64,000 bases of DNA from Chrysogorgia sp. JL179-B06 (GCA_035772405.1 JAYKKM010000453.1:1-64000), one strand, 5' to 3'; shown: positions 42,438 through 51,142, numbered from the stretch's first letter. A program made the numbers and translations. The notes: generated by a model not told the origin, from the sequence alone.

Positions 42438-42445
42438 TATAAATA
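42438..42445 (+). promoter_or_regulatory. TATA box
   Basis: TATAAATA 34 bp before the ATG at 42479. Confidence 0.55.
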
Positions 42446-42478
42446 AAAATGTAATACAATGGTTTTTACAAAAATATC

Positions 42479-42652
42479 ATGGAAACCGTGGATGCACGAT
42501 ATAATAGATTATTCTATTCAAAATATCCCTGTGGACAATGTCTTAATGGAAATATGTGTGGGGAAGTGTGTGCGAATTATATACCGCGGAAAGATCCAAA
42601 AAAAAAACGTTGTAGATTAAAGAGATGGTTGTTAAAGAAGATACGTTGTTAA
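42479..42652 (+). CDS. Small CxxC protein, paralogue of the next gene
   Basis: 57 residues. ARYNRLFYSKYPCGQCLN aligns with ERFNRLYYNKHPCGRCIN in the following gene, and RLKRWLLKKIRC with SFKRWVLNKLNIRW. Both have CGxC followed by a second Cys-containing loop and a basic amphipathic C terminus. It may bind zinc through CxxC (18, 21) and C27/C31. It has its own TATA box and a clear start. Function unknown. Confidence 0.6.
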   Translation: METVDARYNRLFYSKYPCGQCLNGNMCGEVCANYIPRKDPKKKRCRLKRWLLKKIRC

Positions 42653-42688
42653 AAGATTTAAAGAAAGACCCATAAAAAAAAGAAACAG

Positions 42689-42696
42689 TATAAATA
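42689..42696 (+). promoter_or_regulatory. TATA box
   Basis: TATAAATA 27 bp before the ATG at 42723. Confidence 0.55.
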
Positions 42697-42722
42697 AGAG
42701 TAAAAAAAATAATTGTTTATAT

Positions 42723-42938
42723 ATGACAATGGAGCGTAAAGAAACAGCAGATGAACGATTCAACCGATTATATTATAACAAACATCCTTGTGGAAGATGT
42801 ATTAACAAACACCCGTGTCCGATTCATCCCGATGAATTAAAACTTTCAAGACTAAACAGTTTCAAACGTTGGGTGTTAAACAAGTTAAATATACGGTGGA
42901 AATATACAGTGAATGTTTCAGTGGAAATAGGCGAATAG
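42723..42938 (+). CDS. Small CxxC protein, paralogue of the previous gene
   Basis: 71 residues; the ATG at 42729 is an alternative. ERFNRLYYNKHPCGRCINKHPC is the shared signature, followed by PIHPDEL and a basic FKRWVLNKLNIRWK helix, then a short extra tail absent from the 57-residue paralogue. The pair arose by tandem duplication. It ends 30 bp before the 218-residue gene, which has no TATA box of its own and may be read from the same transcript. Confidence 0.6.
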   Translation: MTMERKETADERFNRLYYNKHPCGRCINKHPCPIHPDELKLSRLNSFKRWVLNKLNIRWKYTVNVSVEIGE

Positions 42939-42968
42939 AAGAAAAGACGTTTTTTTAAAAAGATTTAA

Positions 42969-43625
42969 ATGGCTGAGCGTGATTTTGATGAAATTCTTTA
43001 TCCCGACATTCAATATTTATTACATGCTGAATTGTTTGAGATAGAAAAAACACGCGATTCAACGTTTTATTTTTTGGAATGGAGAGAACATCCCTATCAG
43101 TTTAGATGTGCTGATTATGATTATAAATATTTTAACATTTATGTGGAAGATAAAAATGAACAATCTATATTTCGGAAACGATATGGTGGAAAAAGATATT
43201 ATAGATTTTTAATAACAGGTTTTAGCTGGACTATGTCATTTTATGATCAGTTAGTAGGAAAACATGTAGTATTTATTGATAGAGAACCGAGATTACCTAC
43301 GTTAATTTCAACCCTTGATTGGTTTGAGATAAATAATATCCCATGTTATTCAAAAACGTTTTTATATGGTAAATGTAAGGATTCAAGATTTAGATTAGTA
43401 AAATATCAGTTACGTGAAAATTTTGATGGGGAAGAGCTTTATTTAGTGCTTATTAAAGATGAAAATATATTATCTATACTTAATGTGATTTATGGTAGCA
43501 GTAATGGAAATTATATTGTAACAGTAATAACTAAAATACATTTTGATAAATCTATGTTGCAACAACATGTATATTTAGATTGTTGTGGGAAATTATGTAA
43601 TAATTTTAATGAATTAAATATTTGA
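42969..43625 (+). CDS. Unknown 218-residue protein
   Basis: Starts MAERDFDEIL; ATG follows an A/T-rich leader. Two similar halves may be present: YYRFLITGF near residue 78, and LYLVLIKDENILSILNVIY in the second half, the latter resembling YFKLMIVDAFG...NLQTLLL of the protein at 41013. The rest is rich in aromatic and charged residues with no recognised motif. AATAAA overlaps the region just after the stop. Accessory gene of unknown function. Confidence 0.6.
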   Translation: MAERDFDEILYPDIQYLLHAELFEIEKTRDSTFYFLEWREHPYQFRCADYDYKYFNIYVEDKNEQSIFRKRYGGKRYYRFLITGFSWTMSFYDQLVGKHVVFIDREPRLPTLISTLDWFEINNIPCYSKTFLYGKCKDSRFRLVKYQLRENFDGEELYLVLIKDENILSILNVIYGSSNGNYIVTVITKIHFDKSMLQQHVYLDCCGKLCNNFNELNI

Positions 43626-43631
43626 AATAAA
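43626..43631 (+). terminator. AATAAA poly(A) signal
   Basis: Immediately after the TGA at 43625. Confidence 0.5.
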
Positions 43632-43711
43632 ACAGTTCAAAATAAATCGAGAAAAGCGTTTTTTATTTAAAAAAAAGAATTTGTTTATTTAGCTTAATGA
43701 ATTTGAAAAGA

Positions 43712-43719
43712 TATATAAA
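43712..43719 (+). promoter_or_regulatory. TATA box
   Basis: TATATAAA 31 bp before the ATG at 43750. Confidence 0.55.
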
Positions 43720-43749
43720 GAGTAAAAAATCTTTCAAAATCACACCATT

Positions 43750-44922
43750 ATGATTGAAACAATTTTAAGAGTTGTTCTTTATTTTCAATATTTTAACCAA
43801 GGAGAAATTGGATATTTATTTTGGTTATGTGGATTATTTGATTATTATCGTGGAAAATATATCACATGTCCCATGATGAAATGTAAAAACAACATTCGAC
43901 CCCACGACGAAGTAAGTTATATAGTCAATATGAAAAAAATCAAAGGAACCCGTGGAATGGAATCCTATTTTATCCTAGAAGATCGTTTCTCTTATATGAT
44001 CCCGAATTTACAAGCAAGTCAAAGAAAATATTCCTTGAAGAGAACACTCTTTCAACGTACTTTACTAGTTGAATCATCAGACACGTTATGCTGTAGTTTT
44101 TTTTCATTTCCCGATTGTTTTAAAGAATTATTTATTGTATTACCCCTTGAAGACCACTCAGATTTATTTCAATGTTTAAGATCCAAAGATAAGTACCATT
44201 ATACATATTTTCTACAAAATCTAACGTTTGAAAGAAAATACATATCTTATACCCTGGGTTATGGAAAAGAAAGTTTAGTAAACAAATTTAAACACATACA
44301 GCGCGAGAAAGGTGATTTTAATCTTTTTTTAAATATTTATTTGTTAATGGTAGCACCTAGTATTTTCAATTCTTATGTTTATTGTAGTTCAACTAAAAAT
44401 ATTATCATGGTCACTTCATGTTTTATATTTTATTGTCGTGAACATAACCCTATGGGAAGATTTCTCAATAGACAAAAAAAAGGTCTTTCTGAAAAAAATA
44501 TTAGATATGATTTTTGGAATTTTATATATTCTATAAAAATGGGTAAAGTATCCCTTGATAAATGTCGGTATAAAAATTGTACGCGTCAAAGTTATTTTTT
44601 TGAGTTTGATCCCCTGAAATTAAGTATTTTAAACAAACGTAATTATGATTTAAATGAAAAACCACTATTACATCCTGTCGATGTACAATTAAAAAATTAT
44701 GGGGGAATGGGAGAATTTAAGTATAATGAGAAAATATTTGCACATGTAATAATGATTGAAGATGAAGTACAAGATTTATTTACTATGATAAGAAAATATA
44801 TACAAACAACATTGAATTATAATTTAATTTCAAAAAATCCTATATATGAAGACGAACTGACTGAACCGAATGTGAATTGGGATATTTTTTATAAAAGTAT
44901 TAGGGAACAAACGTGTATGTAA
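43750..44922 (+). CDS. Unknown protein, two-member family B
   Basis: 390 residues. It is clearly related to the 387-residue protein at 62157: TILRVVLYFQYFNQGEIGYL versus TILKIVYYIQHFRNRYIGLL at the N terminus, FIFYCREHNPMGRF versus FIFFCENHNPISKL in the middle, and CRYKNCTRQSYFFEF versus CCYKNCQKYSYWFKL towards the end. The N terminus (helical, hydrophobic, with GYLFWLCGLFDYY) may be a protein-interaction module. No enzyme motif seen. The stop lies 5 bp before the Fic gene start, so the two are probably co-transcribed from the TATA at 43712. Confidence 0.7.
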   Translation: MIETILRVVLYFQYFNQGEIGYLFWLCGLFDYYRGKYITCPMMKCKNNIRPHDEVSYIVNMKKIKGTRGMESYFILEDRFSYMIPNLQASQRKYSLKRTLFQRTLLVESSDTLCCSFFSFPDCFKELFIVLPLEDHSDLFQCLRSKDKYHYTYFLQNLTFERKYISYTLGYGKESLVNKFKHIQREKGDFNLFLNIYLLMVAPSIFNSYVYCSSTKNIIMVTSCFIFYCREHNPMGRFLNRQKKGLSEKNIRYDFWNFIYSIKMGKVSLDKCRYKNCTRQSYFFEFDPLKLSILNKRNYDLNEKPLLHPVDVQLKNYGGMGEFKYNEKIFAHVIMIEDEVQDLFTMIRKYIQTTLNYNLISKNPIYEDELTEPNVNWDIFYKSIREQTCM

Positions 44923-44927
44923 AAAAA

Positions 44928-45488
44928 ATGGAATTAAAAGACTGTATAAAATTTAAAGTGTTTGCGTATGATGTTATACGAATGGAAGAAGACGAAGAAA
45001 ATGAAAAAGAATTTTGGATGAGATGTGGGAGATTTTGTTTTGCCCTTCGAAAATTTTATATGGAAAAAAATGAAAAATGGAAAATAAGTGAATGTTGTAA
45101 AACTATTCATGAAATATCTATGTCCCATTTAACGAATGCTGGACATTACAGTCAAAACAAAAGATTTGTTGGATTTCATGAGGGGGTTGATCCCCTAGAT
45201 ATTCAACAATATATGGAACATTTAGATGAATTTTACGTAAAAAACTATCAAAGAAAAAATATATCAGTTTTGATTTATTATATTTTTGAAACCATTCATC
45301 CTTTTTCCGATGGAAATGGAAGAATAGGGAAAGCACTTGTTGCATTTCTAGAAAATAAAATAGAATGTAAAATAAAAACAAAAAAACAACATAGAAAGTT
45401 ATGTAAAATTTTAGGAGTTATGCAACGCAAACACAATAGTTTATTTGATATCAAATGTTGTAATCAATTAAACACGTTATTAGTGTAA
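44928..45488 (+). CDS. Fic-domain protein, probable AMPylase
   Basis: 186 residues. HPFSDGNGRIGK at 124-135 is the Fic motif HPFx[D/E]GNGRxxR, with catalytic His124, acidic Asp128 and phosphate-loop Asn130/Arg132; the last Arg is Lys135. Upstream, AGHYSQNKRFVGF (71-83) fits the AGxYRxxxV segment, and SVLIYYIFETI the helix before the motif. Fic enzymes usually transfer AMP from ATP to Ser, Thr or Tyr of a target protein. No clear (S/T)xxxE(G/N) inhibitory helix is visible. The ATG at 44928 follows an A-tract; the open frame upstream has only GTG. Target unknown; a host-directed effector is plausible. Confidence 0.85.
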   Translation: MELKDCIKFKVFAYDVIRMEEDEENEKEFWMRCGRFCFALRKFYMEKNEKWKISECCKTIHEISMSHLTNAGHYSQNKRFVGFHEGVDPLDIQQYMEHLDEFYVKNYQRKNISVLIYYIFETIHPFSDGNGRIGKALVAFLENKIECKIKTKKQHRKLCKILGVMQRKHNSLFDIKCCNQLNTLLV

Positions 45489-45492
45489 TAAA
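45487..45492 (+). terminator. AATAAA poly(A) signal
   Basis: Overlaps the TAA stop of the Fic gene. Confidence 0.5.
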
Positions 45493-45530
45493 ATTTTTGT
45501 GATGGAAATTTTTTTTAATTGTGCGGAGGG

Positions 45531-45538
45531 TATAAAAT
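45531..45538 (+). promoter_or_regulatory. TATA box at the head of the late/structural cluster
   Basis: TATAAAAT 52 bp before the ATG at 45590. The next nine or more plus-strand genes are packed or overlapping, and the only other TATA noted within them is at 49117. Confidence 0.55.
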
Positions 45539-45589
45539 AAACACTGTCCCTACAGTGATTCATCATTTACCCTTCACTCGGATTCAAAG

Positions 45590-46486
45590 ATGGTGGAACT
45601 TTACGCACGCCAACAATATGATCATTTTTATAAAATGCAATCGTATACCGATTTGTCTGCAAAAATAATTGCACAAAAAAAAATCAACGGTAATGCTATT
45701 CTCGCCAAAGTATATCCGACAAATAAAAGATGTGACAAGTACACATACAATAGCGCTGTTGAAGTGAAAAATGAGCATATTCCCCCATTGTTGAATGTTC
45801 TTAATAAGATTAGCATTCAAGAGAAATCGACGCAGATATTTTTTGAAGTGGTAAAATTTGAAAATTGGAAAAAGCAAACATGCCGTTTGGTTGTTCGTAC
45901 AGATGCGTGGGGTGGTTTGGAAATTTGTTATCAACATCAAGATAACGAATTAGCCGATGCAATGGAATTTGACGATGATCCAACACCGACAACCAGCAAC
46001 AACAACAACAACGCAACGTCAAGTGAAATCGTATGGTCTGATGATTGGGGTAGTTTTCATATAAAAAAGAAAGATTCCTTGGATGAATATATTATTGCCC
46101 TAAGAAAGTATAATCATGCAACAGGTCATAAATCCCAACCTACACCCGTCAAAAAACGAGTATTGAAGAAAAAGAAACCCACACTCAATTTTGACGATGA
46201 CGTCGACGATGACGACGACAACGAAAAGATTAAGAAAATAAAAGTAGAAAGTGATGATGATGATGAGGTTTGTCACCGTTTAAGTCCCTCAGTAATGTCA
46301 GAAATTTTTTATTATCGTTTTAGATGTTGTAAAAATATACAAGATACATTATGTTTGTACGGTGATACTATAAATAAAGAGTTAGCCTGTAAAAATATAG
46401 AAGTTGATTTTATGGGGATATTACGTGACAAAGAACTCGTTGATGAACTTGAAGAATATTATATTTATTTTATTTCTTTATTATAG
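45590..46486 (+). CDS. Unknown acidic/basic protein leading the structural cluster
   Basis: 298 residues. The N-terminal 125 residues form a probable folded domain (MVELYARQQYDHF to LEICYQHQ). A linker with PTPTTSNNNNN follows, then a second segment with WSDDWGSFHIKKK, a nuclear-localisation-like KKRVLKKKKP, two aspartate clusters (DDDVDDDDDNE and DDDDE) and a C-terminal helical part. No known family recognised. The ATG lies after the TATA box and the integrase ATG begins 2 bp after its stop. It may be a DNA- or chromatin-binding regulator. Confidence 0.65.
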   Translation: MVELYARQQYDHFYKMQSYTDLSAKIIAQKKINGNAILAKVYPTNKRCDKYTYNSAVEVKNEHIPPLLNVLNKISIQEKSTQIFFEVVKFENWKKQTCRLVVRTDAWGGLEICYQHQDNELADAMEFDDDPTPTTSNNNNNATSSEIVWSDDWGSFHIKKKDSLDEYIIALRKYNHATGHKSQPTPVKKRVLKKKKPTLNFDDDVDDDDDNEKIKKIKVESDDDDEVCHRLSPSVMSEIFYYRFRCCKNIQDTLCLYGDTINKELACKNIEVDFMGILRDKELVDELEEYYIYFISLL

Positions 46487-46488
46487 AA

Positions 46489-47403
46489 ATGAGTAAAAAG
46501 AAAAAAACTAAATTTTCTGCTGACTTTATTGAAAAAGCTTCAAGATTATTAAAAGGAGAGACATTAACTGATGAGGATTATTCTAATTATAGATTACATA
46601 GTAGTAGTAAAAAAAAATATAGACGTTTGAAATATGCTGTTAATAAAAATAATGAACAATGGGAAATTGATTTAGCTGAAAATAAAGATTTAGCCCGATA
46701 TAATAATCAATATCGTTATTGGTTGGTGTGTATTGATATTTTTTCAAGATTTTGTTGGCTGAAATTAATAAAAAAGAAAACGTCTAATAATGTTAAAAAT
46801 AAATTTGAAAGTATTCTTATTGAAGAAGGAATAGCCCCTCTTAAAATTCAAAGTGATGAAGGAACAGAATTTCAAGATATACGTACGAAATTAAGTAAAA
46901 AATATAATTTTGAAGTATTTCATACGTATAATAGAGAAATAAAAGCATCCCATGTGGAACGTGTGATTGGAACTTTAAAAACAATGGTTCGTCGTGTTTT
47001 AACAATGACTGGAGAATTTGACTATATTCAGTATTTACCCCTTATTGTTAAGCGTTATAATAATTCCCCACATAAAGCATTAGCTGGTGCAACACCTTTT
47101 GAAATTTATCGCGAAGAAAAAAAAGGAAAAATACGTAAAGTAAAAAATAAAATGGTACGTGATCATTTAAATTATCCTATTCCCACTCAAGATCTGATAC
47201 GAGAAGGTACGCGTGTACGTATTGCGAGAGTAAAAAATAATATTTTTGAAAAAAGCAGTCTTCGACGATGGACAAATGAGATATTTTTTATTAAAAAAGT
47301 ATTTATCACCGATCCCGTTACATATCAATTAGAAGACGAACAACGTGAAGAAATTAAAGGAATTTTTTATCGTGCTGAATTACAAGTTTTAAAAAAAAAA
47401 TGA
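46489..47403 (+). CDS. Retroviral-type (RVE) integrase of a Polinton element
   Basis: 304 residues. The catalytic triad is visible: Asp61 (QWEIDLAE), Asp123 (IQSDEGTEF) and Glu157 (ASHVERVIGTLK), with YNNSPHKAL downstream as in Polinton and Ty3-type integrases. The C-terminal SH3-like part has WTNEIFFIKKVFITDP and FYRAELQVL, typical of Polinton integrases. The N-terminal HHCC zinc finger is not evident. It would join the element's ends into host DNA. The stop overlaps the next ATG by 4 bp (ATGA). Confidence 0.92.
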   Translation: MSKKKKTKFSADFIEKASRLLKGETLTDEDYSNYRLHSSSKKKYRRLKYAVNKNNEQWEIDLAENKDLARYNNQYRYWLVCIDIFSRFCWLKLIKKKTSNNVKNKFESILIEEGIAPLKIQSDEGTEFQDIRTKLSKKYNFEVFHTYNREIKASHVERVIGTLKTMVRRVLTMTGEFDYIQYLPLIVKRYNNSPHKALAGATPFEIYREEKKGKIRKVKNKMVRDHLNYPIPTQDLIREGTRVRIARVKNNIFEKSSLRRWTNEIFFIKKVFITDPVTYQLEDEQREEIKGIFYRAELQVLKKK

Positions 47404-48359
47404 ATTTACACATTGCTAGTAATTCAATATCAAGAGGACTTCAAAAGAATTTGATTAATGATTTTGAAATGAAAATTGCACAACCCATTGATGCTTTGAA
47501 CAATGAATGTTTTTTAGAAGTTTTACAAGTTTGTTATCCTCAAACAACTAAAAATATTGTAGGTGATGAATGTTTTTTTTCATTTATCATAACCTATAAG
47601 AATTTTATACCCGAAGAAAATAATAATTCGGTATACGCCACCAGTGAGTTCGTTTTTACATCGGATAAATTTATTATACCCGACGGAATTTATGATTTAT
47701 CTTCATTAATTATATTTTTAAATAATATCTTAGAAGGATTTGAAATTTTTTGTACCATCGGATCAAATGGGAAAGTAATTATTAATGTTAATGTTGAGAT
47801 TGAGTATTGGGTATATGAAAATGCGAATAAAGCAGTCGATGGGTTACAGGTAAATGAATTTCGATTATCTAACAAGACTACGGTAGAAAAAAAGGGTATT
47901 CAATATGCTTCTTTTAATCAAAAGATTAATATTTTATTTTCAAAAAAATTAGCTTTTATGCTAGGTTTAAAAAATGAAAAAGGTCTTGAAATCGTACCTC
48001 TCTTGTTTGAAATAAAAAAAGATAATCCTACACCTCGAACCCTTTTTTCTAAACATTTTGATTACTTACCCGATGTATCCGATGGATTAAATAAAATGTT
48101 TATATATTGTGATGAAATAGAACTGGGGTTAGTTGGTGATAGTTGTTCCGAATTGTTAACAACAGTACCCATTCAATGGCATCGACAAGGTGGTGGGGGG
48201 GATGGACAATTAGTTTATTATAGTCCCCCAAAATCATTGAGAAAATTAAAAAAAGACATTATAAGAGAAATTCATATTAAAGTTAAAGATACTACAGGAA
48301 AATTAGTTCCTTTTGATTCGGGAACGCTTAGTATTGATTGTTTAATACATTCAACATAA
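47400..48359 (+). CDS. Probable minor capsid (penton-like) protein
   Basis: 319 residues. The C-terminal part has KMFIYCDEIELGLVGDSCSE, a motif of the type IYCDxIxxxxVGDxxxxLL found in a conserved Polinton virion protein, followed by a closing segment IHIKVKDTTGKLVPFDSGTL. The family lies next to integrase and capsid genes in Polintons and is generally taken as the single-jelly-roll penton base. Beta-rich throughout. It overlaps the integrase stop (ATGA) and the next start (TAATG), implying tight co-expression. The penton assignment rests on family context rather than structure. Confidence 0.65.
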   Translation: MNLHIASNSISRGLQKNLINDFEMKIAQPIDALNNECFLEVLQVCYPQTTKNIVGDECFFSFIITYKNFIPEENNNSVYATSEFVFTSDKFIIPDGIYDLSSLIIFLNNILEGFEIFCTIGSNGKVIINVNVEIEYWVYENANKAVDGLQVNEFRLSNKTTVEKKGIQYASFNQKINILFSKKLAFMLGLKNEKGLEIVPLLFEIKKDNPTPRTLFSKHFDYLPDVSDGLNKMFIYCDEIELGLVGDSCSELLTTVPIQWHRQGGGGDGQLVYYSPPKSLRKLKKDIIREIHIKVKDTTGKLVPFDSGTLSIDCLIHST

Positions 48360-48847
48360 TGCTTTTGATTGTTCTTGAAGAAAAAAATCGGGAAATGATA
48401 ATTAAAGAATATAAAATATTTTATCCTTTTTCTCTTTACGTGTTAGTAAATAGTGGGAAAAATTTTTTATGGAATTTAAATTCGATTGAATATAAAAATA
48501 TCAAAAATTCATTTCGAATTACGTGTGCAAACAAAATGGATTTCAGTGCAATAAAACAATCAAAAAAAATAAATAATGGCACGATTTCAGTTTCTTCATC
48601 TACTATTATTTCCAATGCAACACAACGTTTTATATATACTATAAAAGAATTATTTTATATTGACGAAAAAAATCCTTATACATCATTAAATGATGAAAAA
48701 AAAAAATTCCCCTATTTTTTATTTATGAGTGATAAAGAGGCTAAACAATCACTACAGTTCTTTATTAACTATGAGAATAACGTACCGTTAAAAGGTGAAG
48801 AAATTAAGATATCTATAAATTTATTTGAAGAAAAAAATAATGACTGA
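48359..48847 (+). CDS. Unknown protein in the structural cluster
   Basis: 162 residues from the ATG that overlaps the preceding stop (TAATG). The pattern alternates short hydrophobic strands (YPFSLYVLV, FRITCANK, TISVSSSTII, EIKISINLF), suggesting a beta-rich virion protein. No family recognised. Its end overlaps the next gene by 8 bp. Confidence 0.55.
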   Translation: MLLIVLEEKNREMIIKEYKIFYPFSLYVLVNSGKNFLWNLNSIEYKNIKNSFRITCANKMDFSAIKQSKKINNGTISVSSSTIISNATQRFIYTIKELFYIDEKNPYTSLNDEKKKFPYFLFMSDKEAKQSLQFFINYENNVPLKGEEIKISINLFEEKNND

Positions 48848-49100
48848 AAAAATAAATGAACTATCCGTAGAAGATTACACTGAATTGTTAAACGGTAGAA
48901 ATCGTGGAAAAAATTATTCCTCATCATATTTTGTTGTGAAAAGAAAAAATAAAGAAAATCCAACTAAGAAAGAAATTTTATTAAATGAGGGTGTGGGATT
49001 ACCCTCAAATTTAAATTTAGATACTTATTATACAAGTGATAATAAAAAAAAGAGAAAAAAAATAGATCCAAATGTAATACGTTTTTTACAAAATAGATAG
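48840..49100 (+). CDS. Unknown small protein in the structural cluster
   Basis: 86 residues, starting MTEKINELSVEDYTELL and overlapping the previous gene by 8 bp. Lys/Asn-rich, with KKKRKKIDPNVIRF near the C terminus. No membrane segment or motif. Probably a virion or assembly component by position. Confidence 0.5.
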   Translation: MTEKINELSVEDYTELLNGRNRGKNYSSSYFVVKRKNKENPTKKEILLNEGVGLPSNLNLDTYYTSDNKKKRKKIDPNVIRFLQNR

Positions 49101-49116
49101 ATTGTGTAAAAAAAAG

Positions 49117-49124
49117 TATAAATA
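49117..49124 (+). promoter_or_regulatory. Internal TATA box
   Basis: TATAAATA 63 bp before the ATG at 49188, in the largest gap of the plus-strand cluster. It could start a separate capsid transcript. Confidence 0.45.
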
Positions 49125-49187
49125 AAAAAAAGTTATATAAAAAAATCATAATGTTGTGGTTATTGTTGTTTTTTAAAAATAAAATAA

Positions 49188-49349
49188 ATGACGCGTAAAA
49201 AATATATCAAAAAAAGAAAAAACAAAAGAGGAATAAGAAAACGTAGAAGAAAAATACAAAAAGGAGGGTTTGGTGGAGCATTGGCACTGGGTATGGTTCT
49301 TCCTCAAGTGTTGGGAACACTTTCAAATATTCTTAAAATTAACGTTTAA
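49188..49349 (+). CDS. Small basic core peptide with QKGG motif (pX/mu-like)
   Basis: 53 residues. Residues 3-25 are nearly all Lys/Arg, ending KIQKGG (22-27). A Gly-rich hydrophobic segment follows (FGGALALGMVLPQVLG), with a tail NILKINV. This arrangement resembles adenovirus pX/mu or pVI-type precursors: a DNA-binding part, a protease site, then a membrane-active or hydrophobic part. It ends 10 bp before the major capsid gene. Confidence 0.6.
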   Translation: MTRKKYIKKRKNKRGIRKRRRKIQKGGFGGALALGMVLPQVLGTLSNILKINV

Positions 49350-49359
49350 AAAAAAAATA

Positions 49360-50691
49360 ATGAGTAAAAAAATTGAAGATGTGGAAAAAAATGATATATT
49401 ATTTAGTGAGCCTTTGCAATTTTTTACGTCATCACCCTATAATGATACGTTTACGGAATGTCGTGAGACGGAAATTATCGCAACGCCCGTAGATAATCAA
49501 TCGTCAGTATACACGTTTACAAGACATGGAAACGCCGTGGGATTAATGAAAACAAGCGATGCTAAAATAATGGCTAGAGTATCGATTAGAAATGCTGCTG
49601 GACTTATAGCACCTGCAGCATCGGGGTTTGCGATGATTACATTACCCCTTCGCACAATGTGGAAAACAAAAGAATTAAAAATAAATGAAAATTTAATTAC
49701 ACCATCAGATAATTTTGCACATTTTGCATCATGGATACAATTTATAACGCGTCAAATACCATCGGGATATAAAGATTCTAAAGAGCTTAATATAGCATAT
49801 TTAGACACACCCCAACATATGAGCGATATCGTGGGTTTCACGAATGGAACTAATGTCGTAAATGCAGGAGGGAGACAAAAAACACAGGCATTTCAAAATC
49901 AATCGCAGAATTTGATAGATGAGATTGATTGTTCATTATTTAGCGAAGGGGGTACTGAAATATATATTCCTACAGCGTATAAAGTTGAATTACGTTTAAC
50001 GCGTGCATTAAATACAATTGTAATGATGGGGGCCAATCATGCGAATATGCCCGTTGCTGATACTATAATTACCCTAGACGATTTTAAAATAAAAATTCCT
50101 GTATTTAAACCAAAAAAACAATTATCAAATGCTCTTAATATAGGGCTGGGGACCAATAATAAAGAAACATTATATTATACAACCAATTATCGTTGTATTA
50201 CTGAATCAGTAGCTGCAGGACGAAATTCACATCAAGTAATCGATGTGTTTAATGGTAGCGTTCCTACACGTTTATATATTGTATTTTCTCCATTAGCAAA
50301 TTGGAACGGATCATATACTCATAATATTTTTGAATTTAACTGGCCTAATTATGATAATGTTGAAGTTTCCGTAAATAACGCTGTTGTCGGGAGAATTGAA
50401 AATCAAGCTGAAGCTTACTCAAAATTACGCGCGGTATTAAATCGCAATTATTCAGAAATGCCAATAACTTATAATGACTTTATAAACGGGTATTCTATAT
50501 TAGCATTTGATTTAACAGATAATAGAGACTCTCATCTTGCAGTATTACCCATAAGACCGTCGGGAAATGTTAATGTGGATTTTCATTTTTCTCAAAATAC
50601 AGTTCAAGGGGCGTTAATATTTGTTGGTGAATTTCGAAATGAAATTAGAGTGGGATTAAATACCCCTGCAAGATTATTACACAGCATTTAA
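49360..50691 (+). CDS. Major capsid protein (double jelly roll, F54H12.2-like)
   Basis: 443 residues from the ATG after an A-rich leader; the open frame extends upstream without a better start. LFSEPLQFFTSSPYNDTF at the N terminus corresponds to the LFxxPPTQTS start of Polinton/adintovirus capsid proteins. PLRTMWKTKELKINENLITPS (first part of the conserved block, near residue 105) matches the LHSLFSQVDVxLN-x-LVTPS region. The rest is beta-rich with NWNGSYTHNIFEF and VDFHFSQNTVQGALIFVGEF near the end. It would form the hexon-like trimers of an icosahedral capsid. A 443-residue length is at the lower end for such proteins. Confidence 0.8.
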   Translation: MSKKIEDVEKNDILFSEPLQFFTSSPYNDTFTECRETEIIATPVDNQSSVYTFTRHGNAVGLMKTSDAKIMARVSIRNAAGLIAPAASGFAMITLPLRTMWKTKELKINENLITPSDNFAHFASWIQFITRQIPSGYKDSKELNIAYLDTPQHMSDIVGFTNGTNVVNAGGRQKTQAFQNQSQNLIDEIDCSLFSEGGTEIYIPTAYKVELRLTRALNTIVMMGANHANMPVADTIITLDDFKIKIPVFKPKKQLSNALNIGLGTNNKETLYYTTNYRCITESVAAGRNSHQVIDVFNGSVPTRLYIVFSPLANWNGSYTHNIFEFNWPNYDNVEVSVNNAVVGRIENQAEAYSKLRAVLNRNYSEMPITYNDFINGYSILAFDLTDNRDSHLAVLPIRPSGNVNVDFHFSQNTVQGALIFVGEFRNEIRVGLNTPARLLHSI

Positions 50692-50724
50692 TTATCAACA
50701 TTTGTAAGGGGATGTACAAAAAAA

Positions 50725-50856
50725 ATGAAGAACACAAAACCCATTACAACAAAGAATAGAATAAAAAAACCAAAAATAAAAAAACCAGTTATTAACAAAA
50801 TACCCCTAAATCGTGAACATATTCTTGTATTTCCACCGTTTTCAGTTTACGCATAA
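50725..50856 (+). CDS. Very small basic protein
   Basis: 43 residues starting at an ATG behind a seven-A run. IKKPKIKKPVINKIP is a Lys/Pro repeat, and the tail is HILVFPPFSVYA. It lies between the capsid gene and the acidic gene and ends 7 bp before the next ATG. A peptide with a short aromatic tail could be a capsid-binding or DNA-binding peptide. Small size limits certainty. Confidence 0.45.
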   Translation: MKNTKPITTKNRIKKPKIKKPVINKIPLNREHILVFPPFSVYA

Positions 50857-50863
50857 AAAAAAA

Positions 50864-51142
50864 ATGAATGAAGAAAAAAATGATGAATTAAATAAAGAAG
50901 AGGAAAAAAAAGACGAAAAAAATGATAATTCAAGAGATGATGATGAAGAGGAGGATGATAGTGAAAATGATAGCGATGTTGTTAGCGATGATGTTAGTGA
51001 TGAAATGGATAGTGAAAGTTCCGTTACTTCTTCTTCATCAAGTTGCGAAGATGATTTAAAATTTTTAGAAACATTAGTTCAATTAAATAAAATAAAGAAA
51101 AAAGCTTTTGAAAAAAAAAAAAGGATTTTTTACCCTCGTTAA
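50864..51142 (+). CDS. Highly acidic protein, N-terminal reading frame before an A12 tract
   Basis: 92 residues. After MNEEKNDELN it becomes a long Asp/Glu/Ser run (residues about 10-60) with SSVTSSSSSCEDD, then a helical KFLETLVQLNKIKKKAFEKKK. The frame runs into twelve A residues (51111-51122) and stops 18 bp later. The next 300 bp are open in the -1 frame without an ATG, so the protein probably continues after a frameshift or the A-tract has lost one base. Confidence 0.65.
   Translation: MNEEKNDELNKEEEKKDEKNDNSRDDDEEEDDSENDSDVVSDDVSDEMDSESSVTSSSSSCEDDLKFLETLVQLNKIKKKAFEKKKRIFYPR

Noticed and set aside
45118..45381. Minus-strand frame opposite the Fic gene
   Set aside because: Phe-rich antisense translation of the conserved Fic domain.
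49151..49198. 15-codon frame starting MLWLLLFF before the basic core gene
   Set aside because: Too short and overlapping the next start; at most an upstream frame.
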